A stretch of 64,000 nucleotides of DNA, from positions 14,646,978 to 14,710,977 of the forward strand of contig CM043961.1 of NCBI GenBank assembly GCA_014529385.2, read 5' to 3'. Positions 1 to 10,296 of the stretch are shown here, piece after piece. This DNA comes from Adiantum capillus-veneris. Lineage: Eukaryota > Streptophyta > Polypodiopsida > Polypodiales > Pteridaceae. Position 1 is the stretch's first letter. The number at the start of each line of letters is the position of its first letter. The position numbers and the translations under genes were made by a program. The notes under the pieces were generated by a model that was not told where the DNA came from, did no database searches, and was given only the letters and a program-made list of their open reading frames with translations.

Positions 1-2
1 AA

Positions 3-367
3 GTAAAATCTTTGAGGGAGATCAGTGAAGCACAAAAATCTACTTGTCTTCTTATCCCTAGGAGGTTGCCATTCATGAGAGTAGTCATGGAGATATCAAA
101 CAAGTTGTTTAGCATGATGATATGTAAAGTTTTTGTTTCAAAAATGTGGCAGCCTTGATGTGCCTTCAGGAGGCTGCTCTAGATTTCTTAATAGATTTCA
201 TGAATGATAGCTACATTGCAACTACATTTTCTCACAGGGTCACACTCATGAGCAAAGATTTTGTGCTTGTGTCAAGGCTGAGGTACAAGTTTGACAAGGC
301 TGTAGAGCCAATTCCTAGTGAGGATCTTAGGGCCTACCAAATTTTAAATATTACACCTTCCAAGTAG
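3..367 (+). pseudogene. Centromeric-histone-H3-like histone fold, 5' end outside window
   Basis: The translation aligns along most of a histone H3 core: LREI..QKST.LLIP.RLPF.R (about 15-80), then LQEAA.DFL (about 164-190), then HRVTLMSKDF.L..RL (about 229-285). LLIP and VTLM.KDF are choices typical of plant CENH3; canonical H3 has LLIR and VTIMPKDIQ there. The first part reads in the frame starting at base 3 and the second in the frame starting at base 146, so there is a one-base frameshift near 125-135. The sequence continues past the usual H3 end for about 25 codons to a stop at 365-367. H3-fold assignment is firm, CENH3-like is likely, and function is lost unless the shift is an assembly error. 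The N-terminal tail, if any, lies before the window. Confidence 0.75.
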
Positions 368-451
368 CAAAAGAAGTTAGGGGTTGTCATATTGATATTA
401 CACATCATATGAGATAAGAATAGCCAAGGATATCAAATCAGGCAAGGAGGT

Positions 452-1830
452 TGAGAGGGAGCAAGACATGATATTACAAGATTCTATCCTTAGAGAGCAA
501 GCATAAAACTTAAGATCATCCAACTCTCTACTTTATGAAAGATTTTCATGCCAAATGGTTGTGGATGTCTCCATGTATGGGGATGAGGATGTGTACTATG
601 ACATACTCCCTCAAGACACAAGTATGCTTGTAAACCCAAACATTGAGGTTTATATTGTCCTATTTATCTACCTCAAGTATCTCTTTCCCCTTTGCTAATT
701 ATTATTGCATGTCTACAAGGGCCTCATTGGGGGATGTATTTCCTTTGACTTGATGTGTCTTAGGAGGGATCTTCCAGAGGCTATGGCTATGCAAGTATCC
801 ATACTTGATCCTCTAGTGACACAATGCCTTTTCAACAAGCAGGAAAACCTTTCAAGTTTTTTTGAATAATTTGACATGCTGGCATGAAATTACATAATAC
901 ACCCCTATGTTGAAGCGTAAGTCTTAAATCCTAACAATTTTTTAGATGTTGAGGTGTTCCTAGCTAATTGTTATTTTCTTGTAGAGGCCATTGGAGTCTC
1001 ATTATCTTCAATCTCTTGGAGAAAGGTGTTATATTTATGAATTCACTATCAGATATTGATGGGAGAAGTAAAATTTAAGTCCAAAGTATGATTTATGCAT
1101 ACTTGATTGCCCCTTGTTTGCTATTAGTAGCTCTTTGAGTGATGTTTTCTTGCAGTGCTTCCAAACATATTGTTGGTCACCTGAGTACCACAAATAAGGA
1201 TTACAGAATAGAATCTTTCAAGTACTACAATCAAAAGGTGCCTTTACAAACATACTCAGCATCTTGTGGATGGAGGGTGCTTGCCAATGCATGGAAATAT
1301 CTTGAATCAAGGTGCAAGATGACTACACTCACTGTAAGTGTACATCACATGTGCTATTGATTTATTTTGACTTCTTAACTTATGTACTTATATTCTTTAT
1401 TTTGTTTCTCTATTTGTTGCAGTTGCCCAAATATCCAGAGTCTTGGGTCATGTGGGTGAAAGAGAAGCTTGTTTCTATGGTCTTGGAAAGATCAATAAAC
1501 CCAAATGATCCAGACTCTCTTATGGCACCAAATCTACATGATCCAGAGTCTCCTATGCCAACAAAGAAAGATAAATCCACCAACAGTTTGAATGCAAAGA
1601 AAAAGGAGTTTTACAAGAAGAAGACACATGCAAAGAGCCCTACAAAGAGGAGCCCTGCTAAGAGGAGTCCTACCAAGAGGAAGATACCCACCAAGAAGAA
1701 GATCCCTGCAAAAAGAAAATCAGAAACAAAGGGCCCTCCCCATTCACCATTGAAATTCAAGGTTCTCAAGTGTCGTTCGCCTAAGAATAGTAAGGGAGAA
1801 AGGCATGTGGCTCGCCTTCCAAACTTTTAG
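452..1830 (+). pseudogene. Ulp1/C48 cysteine-protease-like gene with Lys-rich tail, decayed
   Basis: Several exons can be chained in one frame. About 719-918 leads to a GTAAGT donor at 919; the acceptor ends at 984. The next exon starts with GHWSLIIFNL, the catalytic-His block of C48 peptidases (His codon 989-991). It is followed by FMNSL where the family usually has a catalytic Asp (yDSL), so Asp appears replaced by Asn. An exon at 1156-1333 holds the oxyanion Gln and catalytic Cys block (VPLQ...SCGW). It splices in phase to 1423-1830, which ends in a basic tail with repeated SPTKRSPAKR-type motifs. Upstream, 452-690 has coding character (VVDVSMYGDEDVYYDI) with a TAA inside. Two more stops, at 867-869 and 885-887, break the exon before the His. 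In the family this domain removes SUMO or a similar modifier. Here it is most likely dead. It may be one gene with the histone-fold part upstream. Confidence 0.65.
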
Positions 1831-1953
1831 TCATGTTTCTAAAGAAGGTTGCCAAGTCTCCCAAGCCAACCACCCCTCAGGAACCCAAAGCACCACCCCC
1901 CGTAGAACCCACTGCACTTTGAATCATACTATATTGCAATGAGCACACACATG

Positions 1954-2540
1954 CTACCTCATTTCCCATGTGCAAGGAAGCACGCTACAAGACCGGAGTA
2001 AGCAAGGCACACCTACGCCACAAGGTATTGAAACATTTTCCATTAATCCCGCGCATTCAACGTTCAGTGTGATATCAGTATATATACATTTGGATGCATC
2101 TGAGATCCATCGAAACTTATGCTTATGGCTCTTATATGTAGGAAATAAAATAGGTAGTTTCTTGCAAGTGTTACCATATCCTAATGCTTGTAGTTCAATT
2201 AGGATATTATTTGTAAGCACAAAAGGAGTATGGTTAGATGAGTAAAATTCATTTCCACTAATTCGTTCTTTGGCTGCATCCCAAGCAAGTTTTTTACACA
2301 TGATACTAGCATTGTTTGCAGCTTTGTCTAAGCCGACAATGAACCACTTGTTGGCCACTTCTTGACAATTGATCGCAAGAGCAGGTGTTAACCAACTAGT
2401 GTCATTGCTAAGCCATTTTATGGGAAGAGAACTATTTTTTTTTATAAAATTGATTTTGACATATTGAGCTAAGTCATGTAGGACTTCTCACTCCAGTTGG
2501 AGTGTTCTAGTAAGATCTGCCAGGCAGTTTAATAGTGGCC
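1954..2540 (-). pseudogene. Reverse-transcriptase-like fragment (DKAANN / TYKSHK type)
   Basis: Reading leftward from about 2540, one frame gives LADLTRTLQLE, a TGA, then EVLHDLAQYVKINF through a continuous stretch to a stop near 1954. The stretch VGLDKAANNASIMCKKL, followed about 60 residues later by LPILFPTYKSHKHKFRWISDASK, resembles the early RT motifs of divergent retroelement polymerases (a DKAxNN...CKK block and a P.xKxHK.xxR.I block). I recall such blocks from Penelope-like and related RT proteins. No YxDD block is present before the frame ends, so only the N-terminal part of an RT survives. One internal stop and missing flanks mark it as a relic. It could be another RT class; a profile search would decide. 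Confidence 0.45.
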
Positions 2541-5500
2541 ATAGCTAAGTGTGGGTTAAGAGGTTCACAAGGTATATGATTAAAGAAATTACCCTCCTAC
2601 GAGAGGTTAGTCTGTGTTGCTTTTCATGAGAAAAGTAAGTGAATTGAAGCATGACAAGATGGGTGTGGATAAAAAAGTCATTGGTAGTTCCTCATTCTTA
2701 ACTACCGGTCATCCCGTAGAGGATAACATGACCAGGAGGAGAAACCCCACCCTAGGCTAATACAACACCTACCCACCTTTTCAGGGTTTACAGTAGTGGG
2801 TGTTAACTAGTTTTCACGCTTAGTGTACCCAGGAGTCCGAACCCTGACTATCGCAAAAATTGCGATAATCTTGTGTTTAAAAGTGTGTGTGTTTCATTTA
2901 TTCTAGGGCTACAATAACCACAACTGAATACTTACATATTCAATAGACTCCAGACTCCTGATTCTCACAAAAGATAATACAAAACATCCCTTGTTATTAC
3001 AGACATTTTGTATTATTACAGTAAACAAAATCCATCAAGCTTGGAACATCGTAAATGGGGGGATGATACAATCACCCATCTGAGCCGGATAGCAGTAAAC
3101 AAAGCAACAGCAAACAAGATAGACCCTTACCTGCATCCATACAAACAGAGCAACATTTCGTTAGATCTGGCTGCGTATAGACAAGTATCATCAGGTCTAG
3201 TCAGTTGTTATCCATGTCAATCTACTGAAAACTTAAATTACTACTACACCTAATAGTGCAGACCATAAGGGTCTCAGTATATAGGCCATAGTTTTCCCCA
3301 TAGGTCATGACATCCTAGGGGAGGCCAGTGAAGTGCCTAATCCAAATATTTACGAAATTTCCCCACGTCAAAGTATCATTAACAAGTCACGTTACTTGAA
3401 AACAATGCAAGCTTTTCAAACATGCATAGAGTGCAGGTGGCCAAGTGGTGGTGTTTTACAATCACCCAATTCGTGCATAACACCCAATGTTTTTATTGAG
3501 CTGTGTCTAACGAAAAGTCGAGTGTAATTTAGTGAATACGATATAGTATATAGCTTATCCTCATATTTCCCAACCATAACGAGTATGTAAAAACATTTTG
3601 CGAGAGTTTTGTTTGAAAAACGGATTATTTTTATAAAAAAAACCAGCATCTCTCAAGGAGACCCTCAACATGAGGATTTGTAGCATAACCTTGTCTTTGA
3701 AATTAAATCAAATTTTTTTCAAAACATCCTCTTGAATCCCATAAATCTATTTCCAAGAAGAAGCTATCAGTGATACAGGATCTTTAGCACGAGTTGACAT
3801 AGCCATAGTATGAGGGACTACACCTCTTACTACACAAAATGTTATACCTACCTCTACAGATGCATAAGTTTAAAAAAAACTATCATATGGTCATAGGCCA
3901 AAACTTAGTGTATACAAACAGGGGGTATACAAACCAGTGGTTCATTTACTGTGAGCTCAAAGTAGATCAATCATTGATCAGCCGAGTGGTACCTACTGAT
4001 GGTGATAAAATTAAACAACTAAATCCAGCAACAATGTTTGTGAATATTATGCAGAACGGAGAGGCCCATCCTAGGGCCATACTTTGCTGTAAATACCCGA
4101 TTATGATCTTTTTTTTAAAAAAAACCTTTATTTAGTCTAGTCTGTACACAAGTTACATAGGTTTCTTTACAGAAAGTAGAATTCAGGCCGGATTTCCCAG
4201 TAGCAGCAGCCTTCTCAGCCAGAGTTATTCCAGACATACCATACCTTCCATCTCTCAATCCATGTTCATATGCCAGACCCCTCTTAAAACACCCATAGGG
4301 TAGGTATATTTAAACACCATTATAGTAAGCTCAGAGAATGACCGGTTTATGAAACCTTAGTGTTACTTACTGATGAAGATTCACCGTCATATACAGTATC
4401 CATAATCAGCCAAACGAATTTGTGACCCATATGCAGTTAGGATGCACCTTACCAGTACCATATACGTTTTGATGATCCATGTTAAACCAACTAGTTAGTC
4501 ATAGTTTCATGATTCCCTTAGTTTGGCAATGTAACAAAACGCCCTGAAGAAGTACCAATGTTAGTATAGTCAAGCACACTCAGCCAGCAGTTAATTTATT
4601 CTATGTTAACAACCTGATGTATTTCCACAATTTAATGTAATTCCATTTTATGGATGGACATCCATCTAGCTCACTCTATCTTAGTCCCAGTGCTTCTCAA
4701 GATTAGTCATGCCATGCAAAAGCCAGTAGTATGTACATCAGCCTGGACTCAACAGCAAGCCCATCTTACAGGACTAAATTAAAAATTGTGTCTTTATTAT
4801 ATAGCCAGAGGAAGGAGCAACAATACAGCAACCCATAAGTGCCTTATATTCACAGCCAGCTAACAGCTCAACTATTGGCCCGCATATACTGAGCCCTATA
4901 CAAAGCTTAGCAGGGTCAACTACTAGGTGATCTTTCCTTATGACATTTTTCAAAATATTCCCAATATCATCAGGGCTTTAAAGATGCAATAGACCAATCC
5001 CCACCTCAATCCAACCAACAGTAGACCAAGTACGCTGAACCAGAGCTGAGTAAGGTGAACCAAACACATAATCACTGTTTATACGTGCTATCAACCATTA
5101 ACAGATGTAGTTCCATAATGAACAAGGTAGCAAGCCTGATTCACAAGGGCCAGGATGTATAGTAAGTAGCCCAAAGGTTATGGATAAAAAGGAAACATTT
5201 AACTAGAGTCCCGCAGCTATTGCCGAGCCAGAATCAAGAGGAGTTAAATGTACGACAACAATCATTATATTATGTTGCTTCAGAGAACAGATAATTAATC
5301 CTAGTTTTCAAGCCACAGCCTTCAAGAAGCATGCTAACCTGCGTAGCCTCGAATTCATTCCCAACAGTCGGTGTTGTCTTCTTAGGCATGATTACTAATG
5401 AAAGAATCTCTCCCTTCACCTCACTTAATCCCTCAATGCAGAAAAACAAACAGTAGCGCAAACGATCTAAGTGAGAAGCACAAAGGGGCTCTCACCTTTA

Positions 5501-6118
5501 TACATAGCAGGACTTGTAGGAGTACTGAGAGGCATTCAAGGCGTTATTTCCCTGAGGCCTGGGCACGTCTAGCCATGTTGAGCACCGAGACCAGCTGTAT
5601 GACACAGTAAAGCCTCCTGTAGAATCTGCAGGCTCAATTAGATGGTGTGGCATAGGCAGGCACAAGTCCCCATCAAATATCCGTGGAGGCATTGCCTTGT
5701 ATGGCGCAATTTCCACATGCGCAAAAATGCAGGGCTCGGAGAAGAGCAAGCCACGCTACCACTGGGTAGTCTCACAGTAAATTACCCAACAAGTAAGAGC
5801 CAAGTCTTTAAAGGACTCGTCCCCCTTTTTTAAAAAAACCCTTATTAGTCCATTTGCTAGGGTAGTATCATGTGTTGAAAGGTTTGACTAGGGACACTAT
5901 CGGTTAAGCCCTCAGCCACCCCGTATTTTAATCCAATATGGTCAAGCCTGCAATTAGTTGGATGTAGCTTGCAGACATTAGGTATAGTTTTTTTACGCGG
6001 TGTAGCGAGCAAACCACATGTGTGTATGTGTATGTGTGTGTACTGTTTATGCGGTCCCATCGGGCTTAGTATAGAATTATGTAGAGCAACAAGCCACTAC
6101 CTGGTTGTGTATGTGTGA
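2541..6118. other. Stretch without recognisable gene
   Basis: About 3.6 kb of AT-rich sequence in which no open frame gives a protein I recognise. Only short frames are present. One small perfect hairpin occurs at 2849-2867 (8-bp arms TATCGCAA/TTGCGATA, 3-base loop). A minus-strand frame at 5498-5749 has a protein-like composition, but I cannot assign it. Decayed repeat sequence is the likeliest content. Confidence 0.5.
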
Positions 6119-6279
6119 GTGTGTGTGTGTGTGTACGTGTGTGTGTGTGTGTGTGACTTTTAGAAATCAGAGCGATTGTGAGCATGCCCAGCCATTCAAG
6201 CTAACAAGACCCATATGTGTGTGTATGGTTGATGCAGTTTCTTCTAGCATAGTAATCATGTAGCGTAAAGAGTCACCAC

Positions 6280-6349
<70 letters not shown>
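6119..6349. repeat. GT and GA microsatellites
   Basis: A GT-rich tract around 6119-6153 is followed by a compound GT (6281-6320) then GA (6320-6349) microsatellite. Apparent open frames across it encode only dipeptide runs and are not genes. Confidence 0.95.
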
Positions 6350-6352
<3 letters not shown>

Positions 6353-6356
6353 GTAC

Positions 6357-7014
6357 TCAAATCCTATTGGATGGCCATGGAGCTGGACCAATGAGAATTA
6401 GGCTAGAGTAAAGCTAGTGTAATTAATTTAAAAACACTTAAAAAAGGAACCAATAAGAATTAAGATCTCTAGAAGACTATGGACAGTCTCCCAAGGGGTC
6501 CAATGAGCATTTAGCATCCCAATGGCTTGCCTTATTCCTATTGGCCAAGAGACAAAGGGGTCTAATGACAGTGTAGTTGCATTAATTAACTACCTAATGC
6601 TCTCACAAAAGTGGAAAGGGGACACATGTCAGAAGACTATCACTTATGCTCCTTAAATCCTATTGGCTAAGCCTCGAGATGTCCAATGGGTTGGTAGCAT
6701 GAGCACATAGCAAGAGGGGTCGACCAAGAGAGAGAGGGGGCTGAATTTTCAAAGGCATTATGGCATACACACTCACACTAACTCATGTGTGAAGCAAGAA
6801 GACTCTCATTGTCCTTCTCAAGCTTTAATGGAAAGCTTAACACCTACTCCACGCTTGTGAGAAGGGAGGCCTAAACCAACAACTCTTTGCTTTGTGATGC
6901 AAATCCAACCAAGAGCCAAGCTTCAATGCATGCTCATCTCCGCTACCATGCTAATTAATAAGCTATGCTATGCTAATATGAATGATTATGTGAGGAAATG
7001 TACATATTTCTCGT
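6357..7014. repeat. Direct repeat copy 1, with inverted CCAAT pairs
   Basis: This block matches 7508-8172 along nearly its whole length with scattered substitutions and small indels, ending at the shared TTTCTCGTAAGA. It holds ATTGG...CCAAT inverted pairs at 6366/6388 and 6662/6683, plus two decayed pairs near 6477/6500 and 6540/6562. The pairs recur intact in the second copy. No coding frame is convincing. Confidence 0.85.
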
Positions 7015-7397
7015 AAGACTACCGTCATAATAATCAATATCTAATTCTCCTAAATGATTTTCTCATATTAAACTGATCATTTAATGTGGGGAAGTTCCAG
7101 GGGAGAAAAAGGTAGAATATTGGTTAAGCTAGCAGATCGGCCACAGTAGGGATCCAAAGGAGGGAAAATAGGGATCCAAAGGGGGGGGCATCTGCAAAAG
7201 ATCCATGTACAACAATGGGCTAAAAAGACCCTAAGGTTCAGCGCATTAATAATTCCAAAATGCTAGTTCCAAAATTCAAAGGTTGTGTCCAAAGGTCAAC
7301 CCTAGGGGAAATTGGATGCTTTGTGTGTAACTAAAAAAGTCTTTGCATATCCCTACATGGGAGGGGGCGAGCACTTCTTCTAGGGGATGAGAGTGGA

Positions 7398-7398
<1 letters not shown>

Positions 7399-7430
<32 letters not shown>
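7399..7430. repeat. CA microsatellite
   Basis: An uninterrupted CA run lies in the spacer between the two copies of the 0.65-kb duplication. Confidence 0.95.
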
Positions 7431-7435
<5 letters not shown>

Positions 7436-7507
7436 AGGCTCCCTTTACACAAAGGGAATTAGGGACACATGTCAACTCGCTAGCCCAGATGCCCACAAGG
7501 TGTGTCA

Positions 7508-8172
7508 AATTCCTATTGGATGGCCTTGGAGGTGGACCAATGAGAATTAGGCTAGAGTAAATATAGTTTAATTAATTTAAAAACACTTAATAAAAGAACC
7601 AATGAGAATTAAGTCTCCTAGAAGACTATTGGACAGTCTCCGAAGGGGTCCAATGAGCATTCAGGAGCCCAATGGCTTGCCTGATTCCTATTGGCCAGGA
7701 GGCAAAGGGGTCCAATGAGAGTTTAGTTTAATTATTAAATTACCTAAAGCTCTCACAAAAGGGAAAAGGGGGACACATGTCAGAAGGCTATCACTTATGC
7801 TGCTAATTAATAGCCATTGGCTTGACTTGAGGAGGTCCAATGGGGAGCCTGCAAGAGTAAATAGCAAGAGGGCTCGCCCAAGAGAGAGAGAGGGGGCTGA
7901 TTTTTGCAAGGCATTATCACACACACACTCACACAATCTCATGTGTGAAGAAAGAGAAGACTATCTCTTCCCAAGCTTTAATGGAGAGCTCATCACCTAC
8001 TCCAAGCTTGTGAGATAGAAGCCTACATTGACACACTCTTGGCTTGTGGATGCAAATCCAACCAAGATCCAAGCTTCAATGCATGCTCATCTCCTCTACC
8101 AAGCTAATTAATAAGCTAAAGCTATGCTAATAGGAGTGATTATGTGAGGAGATGTACATCTTTCTCGTAAGA
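7508..8172. repeat. Direct repeat copy 2, with four inverted CCAAT pairs
   Basis: Second copy of the 6357-7014 block. Four ATTGG/CCAAT pairs are intact at 7515/7537, 7628/7650, 7690/7712 and 7816/7837, with spacers of 17, 17, 17 and 16 bases. Some are followed by similar ATGAG text. The copy ends where a separate tandem duplication begins. Confidence 0.85.
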
Positions 8173-9096
8173 AACTCCTTCTTCCTCTCAATCTACTCTC
8201 ATACCCTGCTAGCTCTCACCATCTTCGAAGGTTTGTGAGGTCTTGGGTCTGAGAACGGGGATATTTAAAGTTGTGTTTACTAAGTGTTTTGCTTAGTGTA
8301 TGAAGCTTTCATCTTCATTGCAATAGCTAGTCTTGAAGGAACACAAAAAATTGTATTGTACAATGTCTCTCTTGATGGGAGAAACCATAATACAAAGCCT
8401 TTTGGAGGGGGGACCGGCTCCATGCAAATCGGGTCCTCAACTGTTGTCAATAGCTTAATTTCTCTCTCTTTTGAAAGTATTGTTGATGCTATCTAACTAG
8501 GTGTTATGCTTTTTGTTGCTCTCTCCACCCAAGCACTCTTGTAATTCTCATTAGGAATCTACTCTAATGAAATGCCCACTATGTTCATTCTAATTTCCGC
8601 TACACATAAGTTTTTAGACCATTAAATGTTACAACTACTTCTTCCTCTCAATCTACTCTCATACCCCGCTAGCTCTCACCATCTTTGAAGGTGTGTGAGG
8701 TCTTGGGCCTGAGACCTTGAGGGAATTGATGTCGTGTTTTATAAGTGTTTTTATAAGGGCTTGAAGCTTACATCCTCATTGCACTAGCTAGTATTGAAGG
8801 AACAAAAAGAATTTTATTGTAAAATGTCTCTCTTGATGGGAGAAACCATAATGCAAAGCCTTTTGAAGAGGGGACAGGCTCCATATAAATCCGGTCCTCA
8901 AGTGTTGTCAATAACTTAATTTCTCTCTCTTTTGAAGTATTGTTCATGCTATCTAACTAGGTGTTATAATTTTTTGTTGCTCTCTCCACCCGAGCACTCT
9001 TGTTACTCTCATTAGGAATCTATTCTAATGAAATTCTCACTATGTTTCATGCTATTTTCCGATGTACACAAGTTACTAGGCCATTAAATGTTACAC
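8173..9096. repeat. Tandem duplication, two units of about 460 bp
   Basis: Unit 1 (about 8173-8633) and unit 2 (about 8634-9096) both start with CTTCTTCCTCTCAATCTAC and end with CCATTAAATGTTACA, with a few percent divergence. Short frames inside are not conserved between the units, so this looks like non-coding repeat DNA. It directly abuts the CCAAT-pair repeat and may belong to the same larger element. Confidence 0.85.
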
Positions 9097-9194
9097 TAGG
9101 ATAAGGAGCAGGGATGGGAAGCGTGCAGTACAATTCCTTACTATTTGTGTGGACCATGAAAGTAATCGTGAAAGTCTTAGAGAGCAACGCTTGC

Positions 9195-9629
9195 CAAAGA
9201 CAAACAAAGAATTCAAGGACTACACGGATATGAGGGGTTTTGGCCATGTACCATTGTAGAGCGCGATTGTAGTGGTACAAGAAGAGAAAAGTTTTCACAT
9301 GATGTATATGCAAAGGAAACGTTTTCTACAAGTTTTGTAGGACTAATAGACTATGGATCTATTGCTTTTACAAAGTTTAAGGACTTAAAGTGGGGTGAAC
9401 GACAACATGTAAATAGTGTACAAAGAGCTTTAAGGATGAATGGTTCGATAGAAGATGATGAATGTATTGCAAGTGTGTTTGATGAGTGTTCGTTTGTGGA
9501 TACTATGCAAGACTTGGAGTCTTCAGTGGATTGAAATTTGCGTATGGAAAGTGAGGTTGTGAAATTTTTCTCAATAGAAATGTACAAAGTCATTGAGGAT
9601 TTTAAAAATGATGAAGGTGTTGATCTATG
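9195..9629 (+). pseudogene. Unrecognised coding remnant, cut by an LTR
   Basis: One frame stays open from about 9195 to 9629 apart from a single TGA near 9532. It has the composition of a real soluble protein: acidic stretches such as IEDDECIASVFDECSFVD and MQDLESSVD, then RMESEVVKFFSIEMYKV. Reading stops where the LTR at 9630 begins. I do not recognise the family. The frame quality contrasts with flanking repeat DNA, so it is probably an exon fragment of a host or element gene interrupted by the LTR. Sequence right of the second LTR (14,759 on) does not resume this frame. Confidence 0.4.
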
Positions 9630-10022
9630 TGCTATAGACGGATGCACGATGGCCCTGCAAAATACTCATAAGAACACAATACATACCATAAAATGATAAA
9701 TCGGTATACCTGAATCATCACACATGCACATAATCAACAACGTACGCGAACAGAGAGAGACATAGAGCGAGAGAGAGAAGAAGAACACGTGCTGATGCGC
9801 CTCCAAGAGCGGAGTGCCACACCGGCACGGAAAGAGAGAGAGAGGAGAGGGAGAAGAATAGACACAGGCGCTGGGTGCAATCTCCCCCCGTGTAAGAGTG
9901 AGCATTTTCCTCTTGCACGTATTTATTTATAGATTTCTTGAATGCCCAAAATTGAGTACAAAGTGGCCAGCCAGTCATAAATGGCCAAAGCTCATAAGAG
10001 CACTTGAATAATTAAATATACA
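9630..10022 (-). mobile_element. LTR, copy 1 (393 bp)
   Basis: Aligns end to end with 14,380-14,758: both begin TGCTA.AG.(C/T)GGATGC and end AATATACA, giving the TG...CA ends of an LTR. Both carry the same TATTTATTTATAG stretch. The orientation is inferred from the other copy, whose primer site lies to its left. Flanks CTATG and ACCAA do not form a target duplication, so this is not a clean solo LTR. It could be the 3' LTR of a minus-strand element ending at 14,758. Confidence 0.7.
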
Positions 10023-10067
10023 ACCAATTCCAGTGGTGGCCAGCCACTGTAGCATGATTTTGTGATC

Positions 10068-10296
10068 GGTGTTGCCTCAACCGACGAATCTATACCAATA
10101 AGATGTGCTGCCTAGATTGGCGAATCTGCACTAATGCTGTCTATATCAGCGGATCTGCATTTACCACTGTGAATTTTCAATTTGTCATTGTGCTGTATAA
10201 ATCGGCGGATCTGCACAGATAACTGGTGTTGCCTAAATCGGCGAATCTACACCAAGGTGAGCATTTACACACTGCCTAAATCGGTGGATCTGTGTG
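10068..10296. repeat. Array of six 19-base-core hairpin units
   Basis: Six units share a 19-base core close to TGCCTAAATCGGCGAATCT. The cores lie at 10073-10091, 10109-10127, 10138-10156, 10194-10212, 10230-10248 and 10273-10291. Each core is flanked by a short inverted repeat whose sequence differs from unit to unit: GGTGT/ATACC (one wobble pair), GTGC/GCAC, AATGC/GCATT, TGTGC/GCACA, TGGTGT/ACACCA, CACAC/GTGTG. Spacers between units are irregular. A further small hairpin, CAGTGG/CCACTG, sits at 10031-10049. Function is unknown. Confidence 0.8.

Noticed and set aside
5498-5749. 83-codon minus-strand frame with protein-like composition
   Set aside because: No motif recognised, no splice context and no second copy; cannot be told from chance.
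6167-6391. Open frame across GT/GA microsatellite
   Set aside because: It encodes only Ser-Leu and Thr-His runs from the repeat, with no protein character outside it. The same applies to frames at 12,985-13,521, 40,736-40,951, 58,273-58,548 and 62,391-62,594.
10068-10296. CRISPR-like array
   Set aside because: A short core with irregular spacers in a plant nuclear context. Units are hairpins with variable stems, not identical repeats with unique spacers.
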